A DNA stretch of 38,664 nucleotides from Azonexus sp. (GTDB taxonomy: Bacteria > Pseudomonadota > Gammaproteobacteria > Burkholderiales > Rhodocyclaceae). The notes beneath the pieces are model-generated. The model saw nothing but the letters and a program-made list of their open reading frames with translations, was not told where the DNA came from and ran no database searches. The position numbers were made by a program, and so were the translations under genes. How positions within the stretch are numbered: position 1 is the stretch's first letter; each line of letters begins with the position of its first letter. The stretch lies in assembly GCF_030824335.1 (NCBI RefSeq), contig NZ_JAVBXX010000030.1, forward strand, positions 1 to 38,664, read 5' to 3'. Shown piece after piece: positions 30,245-38,664 of this stretch.

Positions 30245-31378
30245 ATGTCTGCGGATAGTCGTCCCACCATCCTTGTCGTCGACGACACCAAGGACAACCT
30301 GATCGTCATCGGTGGCATCCTCGAAGGGGAATTCCGTGTTCGCGTGGCCAACTCCGGCGAGCGAGCACTCAAGGTGGCAAGCAGCGAACCGCGCCCGGAA
30401 TTGATTTTGCTCGACATCATGATGCCAGGCATGGATGGTTATCAGACGCTGGAAAAGCTGCGTGCCGCCCCGGCGACGCGGGATATTCCGGTGATCTTCG
30501 TCACCGCACTCGATGCCGATGAAGACGAAGCCGGCGGACTGCATCTCGGCGCAGTCGATTACGTGACCAAGCCCATCCGGCCAGCGATTTTGCTCGCCCG
30601 CGTGCGCACTCAGCTCGAACTCAAGGCGGCGCGCGACCTGCTGGCCAACCAGAACGAGATCCTCGAAGCCCGTGTCGCCCGGCGTACCCGTGAAGTCGAA
30701 TTGATCAAGGACATCACCCTGCACGCGCTGGCGACGCTGGCGGAAAAACGCGACAACGAAACAGGCAATCATCTGGTACGCACACGCAGTTACATCGAAC
30801 TGCTGATGGAAGACCTGAGCAGTCACCCCGAGTTCGCCGAACAACTGACGCCTGTGCGACGCCGCCTGATTGCCAAGGCTGCACCGCTGCATGACATCGG
30901 CAAGGTTGGCATTCCCGACCGTATCCTGCTCAAGCCCGGCCGACTGACGCCGGATGAGTTCGAAATCATGAAAACCCACGCCGAAACCGGGGCAATGGCT
31001 TTGACCGAAGCCATCGACCGGGTTCTTGCCGAGCGCAACCGCCTTGAAGTACAGGAAGAAGAGCGCTACTCACTGGCCTTCCTGGAAACCGCCCGCGAAA
31101 TTGCCGGAGGGCACCATGAAAAATGGGATGGTTCCGGTTATCCACACCATCTGGCGGGCGATGCCATTCCGCTATCCGCTCGCTTGATGGCGCTGGCTGA
31201 CGTGTTCGATGCCCTGATCTGCAAACGACACTACAAGGAAGCCTTTTCGCTGGAACAGACGCTGAACATTATCCGTGAGGGTCGCGGACGCCATTTTGAT
31301 CCCCGCATCGTTGACGTCTTTCTCCTGCGCATCGACGATTTTGCAAACATCGCCCTGAAACACGCCGACCATCCCTGA
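30245..31378 (+). CDS. Response regulator with HD-GYP c-di-GMP phosphodiesterase domain
   Basis: A 377-residue two-domain regulator. The receiver domain (about 8-122) has the acidic pair in VVDDTKD, the phospho-acceptor Asp in LILLDIMMPGMDG and the conserved Lys in YVTKPI. A coiled-coil linker (about 130-155) leads to an HD-GYP domain (about 160-365) with HDIGKVGIPD, HHEKWDGSGYP and ADVFDAL, the metal-binding and substrate motifs for c-di-GMP hydrolysis. An insertion rich in Glu and Arg (DRVLAERNRLEVQEEERYS) lies between the motifs. GGGAGG is upstream of the ATG. It is likely phosphorylated by one of the two neighbouring hybrid kinases. Confidence 0.94.
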   Translation: MSADSRPTILVVDDTKDNLIVIGGILEGEFRVRVANSGERALKVASSEPRPELILLDIMMPGMDGYQTLEKLRAAPATRDIPVIFVTALDADEDEAGGLHLGAVDYVTKPIRPAILLARVRTQLELKAARDLLANQNEILEARVARRTREVELIKDITLHALATLAEKRDNETGNHLVRTRSYIELLMEDLSSHPEFAEQLTPVRRRLIAKAAPLHDIGKVGIPDRILLKPGRLTPDEFEIMKTHAETGAMALTEAIDRVLAERNRLEVQEEERYSLAFLETAREIAGGHHEKWDGSGYPHHLAGDAIPLSARLMALADVFDALICKRHYKEAFSLEQTLNIIREGRGRHFDPRIVDVFLLRIDDFANIALKHADHP

Positions 31379-31396
31379 GCCCAAGAAGGAAAAACC

Positions 31397-32035
31397 ATGC
31401 GACGCCGCATCCTGCTCTCCATCATGTTTTGCCTTCTGCCGGCCAGTTTGTTCGCCCAGACCCCGGTTACTGCGGTCGACAGCCCTTTTGTCGAAAAAAT
31501 GGCCACCCGAGAACAACTGGCACAGTTACGCCAGGGCGGCTTTGTGCTTTACATCCGTCACGGCAACACAGACAACAGCCGTCCCGACCAATTTCCCAAG
31601 GTCGATCTGAACGACTGCAATACCCAACGCCCGCTGAATGACGCTGGACGCCAGTTGATGCGCGAAGTCGGCAAGGAAATTCGGGCGGCCCGCATACCGG
31701 TCGGTGAATTACTGGTCAGCCCGATGTGCCGCACGCGCGAGTCGGCCAACCTGGCTTTCGGCGACAAATTCACCGTGACCGAATCGTTGATGTATTCGGC
31801 CAACATGACCAGCGAAGAAAAGAAACCCCGGCTGGCTGCCTTGAAAAAGATTCTTGGCGAGCCGGTAGCCGCCGGCACCAACCGTGTCCTGCTGGCCCAC
31901 GCCCCCAATCTGGCTGACCTGATCGGCTTTTTCGTCAAACCGGAAGGCACAGTAGTGATTTTTGCCCAGCGCGGCCCGAACAACTATGAATACGTGGCCA
32001 GCATTCCACCGGCCTTGTGGTCAAAACTCAGGTAG
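31397..32035 (+). CDS. Exported histidine phosphatase family protein
   Basis: A 212-residue member of the histidine (phosphoglycerate mutase-like) phosphatase superfamily with a signal peptide (about 1-20, ending LFAQ). The catalytic motif is YIRHGNTDNS. Further residues: the Arg in SPMCRTRESA and the second His in VLLAHAPNLADL. It starts 18 bases after the HD-GYP gene and ends 8 bases before the BarA-like kinase, so it belongs to the same operon. Being periplasmic, it cannot act as a SixA-type phosphatase on the cytoplasmic HPt domain; its substrate is unknown. Confidence 0.85.
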   Translation: MRRRILLSIMFCLLPASLFAQTPVTAVDSPFVEKMATREQLAQLRQGGFVLYIRHGNTDNSRPDQFPKVDLNDCNTQRPLNDAGRQLMREVGKEIRAARIPVGELLVSPMCRTRESANLAFGDKFTVTESLMYSANMTSEEKKPRLAALKKILGEPVAAGTNRVLLAHAPNLADLIGFFVKPEGTVVIFAQRGPNNYEYVASIPPALWSKLR

Positions 32036-32043
32036 CCCAAGCG

Positions 32044-35946
<3,903 letters not shown>

Positions 35947-35958
35947 ATCGGGCAAAAC

Positions 35959-36807
35959 CTACGGTTGACCGCTAACCAGTGCCTCAGCCAGCGTAGTCAC
36001 CGCTGCCAGACGCGGCGATTCGCGCAGGGAAATCATGCCGGTGGGCACGTGGGCAATCTCAGGCGGCACGGTTTCTATCACCAGATCGTTGACGTGCAAC
36101 GACTGTTCGACGACTCGTCGTGGCATCAGCGTCCAGCCCAGACCAACGGCCACGCAACCGAGGATGCCTTCCAGCGTACCGAACTCCATGGCGTCAGCCA
36201 CCGGATGTCCCTGGCTACGCTGCCAGGCCTGCGCCCGTGCACGGTAAGCACAGCCTTCGCGAAACAGGATCAGCGCTTGCCGCAGTGGATTGCTGCCGAC
36301 GGCATGAACCTGGACCAATTCCTCAACGATCAATTCTTCAAAAACCAGCGCTGGATGACTGACCGGCCCGGCAATGAAAGCGCAATCCAGTTTGTGATGA
36401 ATCACCTTGTCGGCCAGCGCCGCACTGGTATCGGCAAAGACCCGCAACTCCATCCCCGGATGCAAGGCACGCACGGCTTTCAAGGCTTTCGGCAGATGTA
36501 GCGCAGCGAAGGTTTCCATCGCTCCGATGCGCAACTCGCCACTACTTTCACCCACCTGCCGGACCGCCGCCGCGGTCTGCCGTTCCAGCATCAGCATGCG
36601 TCGCGTGTAGTCGAGCAAGACGCGCCCCGAAGGCGCCAATTGAAGACCGCGCCCCTGGCGGAAAAACAGTTCGGTGCCGAGTTCTTCCTCCAGCTTGCGG
36701 ATACGCCCGGTCACATTGGACTGCACCGTATTGAGCTTGCGCGATGCGGCCAGAATCCCCCCCTCTTCAACCACCGCTTGAAAAGTCTTGAGCGCCACCA
36801 GCTCCAT
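35959..36807 (-). CDS. LysR-family transcriptional regulator
   Basis: A 282-residue LysR-type regulator: an N-terminal winged helix-turn-helix (about 1-60, ALKTFQAVVEEGGILAASRKLNTVQSNVTGRIRKLEEELGTELF) and a C-terminal effector-binding domain (about 90-280). It is divergent from the MFS transporter gene at 36903 with 95 bases between, the classical arrangement for a LysR regulator controlling its neighbour. It ends 12 bases from the convergent BarA-like kinase gene. The effector is unknown. Confidence 0.94.
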   Translation of the reverse strand: MELVALKTFQAVVEEGGILAASRKLNTVQSNVTGRIRKLEEELGTELFFRQGRGLQLAPSGRVLLDYTRRMLMLERQTAAAVRQVGESSGELRIGAMETFAALHLPKALKAVRALHPGMELRVFADTSAALADKVIHHKLDCAFIAGPVSHPALVFEELIVEELVQVHAVGSNPLRQALILFREGCAYRARAQAWQRSQGHPVADAMEFGTLEGILGCVAVGLGWTLMPRRVVEQSLHVNDLVIETVPPEIAHVPTGMISLRESPRLAAVTTLAEALVSGQP

Positions 36808-36835
36808 ATAATCTCCAAAACAGAATGATTCGTTC

Positions 36836-36847
36836 TTGATAAATCAA
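36836..36847. promoter_or_regulatory. Possible LysR operator between regulator and MFS gene
   Basis: TTGAT and ATCAA arms with a 2-base spacer form a short inverted repeat in the 95-base divergent intergenic region. It fits the loose T-N11-A style of LysR sites. Confidence 0.4.
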
Positions 36848-36902
36848 TTGTTGAGATAGCTTAGCGCGTCTATTGTTCCAACACCAATAAAAAGGAAACA
36901 AG

Positions 36903-38120
36903 ATGGACGACCAGAGAGAACGCCTGAAGGTACTGAGTGCGGGCATATTCAGCCTGTTGCTGGCGCTCGGCGTGGCCCGCTTTGCCTACACCCCGCTGCT
37001 GCCGCTGATGCAGCAGCAAGCCGGACTGGGCATTGCCGATGCCGGCTGGCTGGCGGCGATCAATTACGGCGGCTACCTGAGCGGTGCGGTGATCGCGTCA
37101 CTGATCAGCGATCTCGTGCTCAAGGACCGGCTGTACCGGGTCGGCATGCTGCTGGCGATTGCCAGCACGCTGCTCATGGGGATGACCAACGATGTCACCA
37201 TTTGGGCGCTGTCGCGCTTCGTCGCTGGCCTGAGCAGTGCTGCCGCCATGTTGCTCGGTACCGGGCTGATCCTCAACTGGCTGATTCGCCACCAGCATCG
37301 CAGCGAATTGGGCATCCACTTCGCCGGCATCGGACTCGGTATCGCCGGCTGCGCTGCCGCTGTCGAAATCATGCATCACTGGCTGGACTGGCGCGAGCAG
37401 TGGTTTGTCCTGACCGCAATCGGTTGTCTGCTGGCCATTCCCGCCTTGCGCTGGCTACCGGCACCGGATCGCAGCGGGCTGAACAAAAGCGGGCAAAAGA
37501 TGGAGGACAACCCACCTTCCCCGCTGTTCATGCGCCTCTTCATGGCCGCCTATTTCTGTGCCGGCATCGGCTACGTCGTCAGCGCCACCTTCATCGTCGC
37601 CATCGTCGACCGACTACCCGGTCTGTCGGGTAACGGCACGCTGATTTTCCTGGTCCTCGGTGTATCAGCGGCACCGGCCTGCATCGTCTGGGATTTTGTC
37701 ACCCGGCGGACCGGTGAACTCAATGCACTGATCCTGGCGGCCGTGCTGCAGATTGTCGGCATCTTGCTCCCGCTGAGCGGCAACCTGTTCGGGGCCATTG
37801 CCGGGGCCATGCTCTTTGGCAGCACCTTCATCGGCATGGTCAGCCTGGTCCTGACCATGGCCGGCCGCTACTACCCGACACGGCCAGCAAAAATGATGGG
37901 CAAGATGACGCTTTCCTACGGTGCGGCGCAAATCCTTGGCCCGGCCATCACCGGCTGGCTGGCCGCCGGAAAACAAGGCGATTACGCACTCGGCCTCTAC
38001 CTGGCCGCTGGCGCCATGCTCATCGGCACCTTGCTGCTTTTTGTCCTCAAGATCGTACAAAAGCGTGATGCGCATACCGCCGCATCACGCTTTTCGGGGG
38101 CAGTAGACGCAGTTAGCTGA
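36903..38120 (+). CDS. YbfB/YjiJ-family MFS transporter
   Basis: A 405-residue major facilitator with about 12 transmembrane helices. The first helix and loop (LALGVARFAYTPLLPLMQQQAGL) and AGWLAAINYGGYLSGA are the hallmarks of the YbfB/YjiJ family. AAGGAAACAAG precedes the ATG. It is divergent from the LysR regulator, which probably controls it. The substrate is unknown. The last 20 codons contain a perfect 14-bp hairpin, and the last 8 bases overlap the end of the convergent RTX gene, so the C-terminal tail (QKRDAHTAASRFSGAVDAVS) may be a recent extension. Confidence 0.9.
   Translation: MDDQRERLKVLSAGIFSLLLALGVARFAYTPLLPLMQQQAGLGIADAGWLAAINYGGYLSGAVIASLISDLVLKDRLYRVGMLLAIASTLLMGMTNDVTIWALSRFVAGLSSAAAMLLGTGLILNWLIRHQHRSELGIHFAGIGLGIAGCAAAVEIMHHWLDWREQWFVLTAIGCLLAIPALRWLPAPDRSGLNKSGQKMEDNPPSPLFMRLFMAAYFCAGIGYVVSATFIVAIVDRLPGLSGNGTLIFLVLGVSAAPACIVWDFVTRRTGELNALILAAVLQIVGILLPLSGNLFGAIAGAMLFGSTFIGMVSLVLTMAGRYYPTRPAKMMGKMTLSYGAAQILGPAITGWLAAGKQGDYALGLYLAAGAMLIGTLLLFVLKIVQKRDAHTAASRFSGAVDAVS
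38059..38094 (-). terminator. Bidirectional-type hairpin, probable terminator of the RTX gene
   Basis: AAAAGCGTGATGCG (38059-38072) and its exact complement (38081-38094) form a 14-bp stem with an 8-base loop, with A and T runs at the two ends. Read on the minus strand it starts 19 bases after the RTX stop. On the plus strand it lies inside the MFS coding region, before the stop codon. Confidence 0.75.
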
Positions 38121-38664
38121 GCATCCAGTCCGCCACACCTATCATCGCCACCTGCGCTGGCGTTGCCGCCGTGAAGAAATCGGTGATGGCGTACTGCACG
38201 CCCGTCACCACCACCGGATGATCGGCTTTCACCTGGCCGAACATCGTATCGCCGAACTGCAGCAAGTCGATATCGCGGATCACGTTCTGCGCACCGCTGT
38301 AGCGATTCGACACGACAATCTGCTGCGCATCACTGTTGGCAATCTGCCAGTCACTGACATGGCCGAAGAAGACCGCCAGATCGGTGCCGACACCGCCATC
38401 CAGTACGTTGTTGCCGCTGCCGGACACCAGCACATCGTTACCGGCGCCGCCGTTGAGCAGGTCGTTGCCGCCCTCGCCCGACCAGCCGCTTTCCTTCAGC
38501 GTCCAGTCTTTGGCCAGTTTCTGCCGGCCTTGCGCATCGCTGATCGCTTGCGTGTTGTTGGTGTGGCGCGCCAGGTACAACAGCGCTTCGCCCCAACTGC
38601 CGCCCTGATTCAGATGTGTGACACCGGCCTGCACCAGTGCAGGATCGGCGGTGCCGCCCCAGAC
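38113..38664 (-). CDS. RTX calcium-binding secreted protein (C-terminal part)
   Basis: The C-terminal part of a protein that continues beyond the window; the frame is open to the last base with no start needed inside. It has a short run of RTX nonapeptide repeats (GGNDLLNGGAGNDVLVSGSGNNVLDGGVGTD) that bind calcium, preceded by WGGTADPALVQAGVTHLNQGG...ALLYLARH, similar to the helical DUF4214-type segments found in such proteins, and followed by a region ending FTAATPAQVAMIGVADWMLS, which may be the uncleaved type I secretion signal. The function of the whole protein cannot be judged from this part. Confidence 0.85.
   Translation of the reverse strand, partial: VWGGTADPALVQAGVTHLNQGGSWGEALLYLARHTNNTQAISDAQGRQKLAKDWTLKESGWSGEGGNDLLNGGAGNDVLVSGSGNNVLDGGVGTDLAVFFGHVSDWQIANSDAQQIVVSNRYSGAQNVIRDIDLLQFGDTMFGQVKADHPVVVTGVQYAITDFFTAATPAQVAMIGVADWMLS

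Noticed and set aside
31397..32035. SixA-type phosphohistidine phosphatase for the HPt domain
   Set aside because: The protein has a clear signal peptide, so it is on the other side of the membrane from the HPt domain.

Overview
The window looks like a chromosome segment of a GC-rich, nitrogen-fixing betaproteobacterium, most likely from the Rhodocyclales (Dechloromonas/Azonexus/Azospira/Azoarcus-like). This is an inference from the proteins: MinD/MinE next to nif genes, a nifB-fdxN-nifO-nifQ order as in diazotrophic Proteobacteria, a Shethna II (FeSII) homologue, DraG, and many c-di-GMP and hybrid-kinase genes. No rRNA or tRNA was seen.

Layout. 1-1.1 kb: end of the min operon with a strong terminator. 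1.1-2.7 kb: a short nif operon (thioredoxin-like [2Fe-2S] ferredoxin, nifZ, nifF, an unknown small gene) behind a textbook NifA site and sigma-54 promoter. 2.7-7.3 kb, minus strand: a PocR-PAS-PAS-GGDEF-EAL protein, a stand-alone CCG/4Fe-4S protein and a small membrane protein. 7.4-12.6 kb: a MNIO-type RiPP (HvfABC/bufferin) cluster: CcdA-like transporter, Cys/Lys-rich precursor, peroxiredoxin, DUF692 enzyme, DUF2063 partner, periplasmic thioredoxin, ECF sigma factor, zinc-finger anti-sigma and glutathione peroxidase. Three sites with the same TGTAAG-N17-CGAC spacing precede ccdA, the precursor gene and the thioredoxin-sigma operon, which suggests a self-regulating ECF regulon. 12.6-15.0 kb: accessory patch (CPBP protease, GNAT, unknown genes, inverted-repeat remnant, orphan reading frame). 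15.0-21.0 kb: second nif block, nifB-fdxN-nifO-fprA-fdx-fesII-nifQ-draG, with its own NifA site and sigma-54 promoter.

21-24.7 kb, minus strand: a PhnD-like binding protein coupled to a dCache-PAS-GGDEF-EAL protein. 24.7-26.7 kb, minus strand: a SIR2-like protein, an unknown protein and a bacteriohemerythrin; a perfect TGT-N10-ACA and a -24/-12 candidate upstream suggest that this operon also belongs to the NifA regulon. 26.7-36 kb: signalling block (MASE3-type hybrid kinase, REC-HD-GYP regulator, periplasmic histidine phosphatase, BarA-like hybrid kinase with HPt). 36-38.7 kb: a LysR regulator divergent from a YbfB/YjiJ-type MFS transporter, then the C-terminus of an RTX protein running off the window.

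The genes that stand out are the MNIO RiPP cluster with its ECF promoter set, and the putative NifA-controlled SIR2/unknown/hemerythrin operon. The nif blocks supply FeMo-co precursor synthesis (NifB, FdxN, NifQ), electron carriers (NifF, ferredoxins), oxygen defence (FeSII, FprA, hemerythrin) and removal of ADP-ribose from nitrogenase reductase (DraG). nifHDK, nifA and draT are not in the window.
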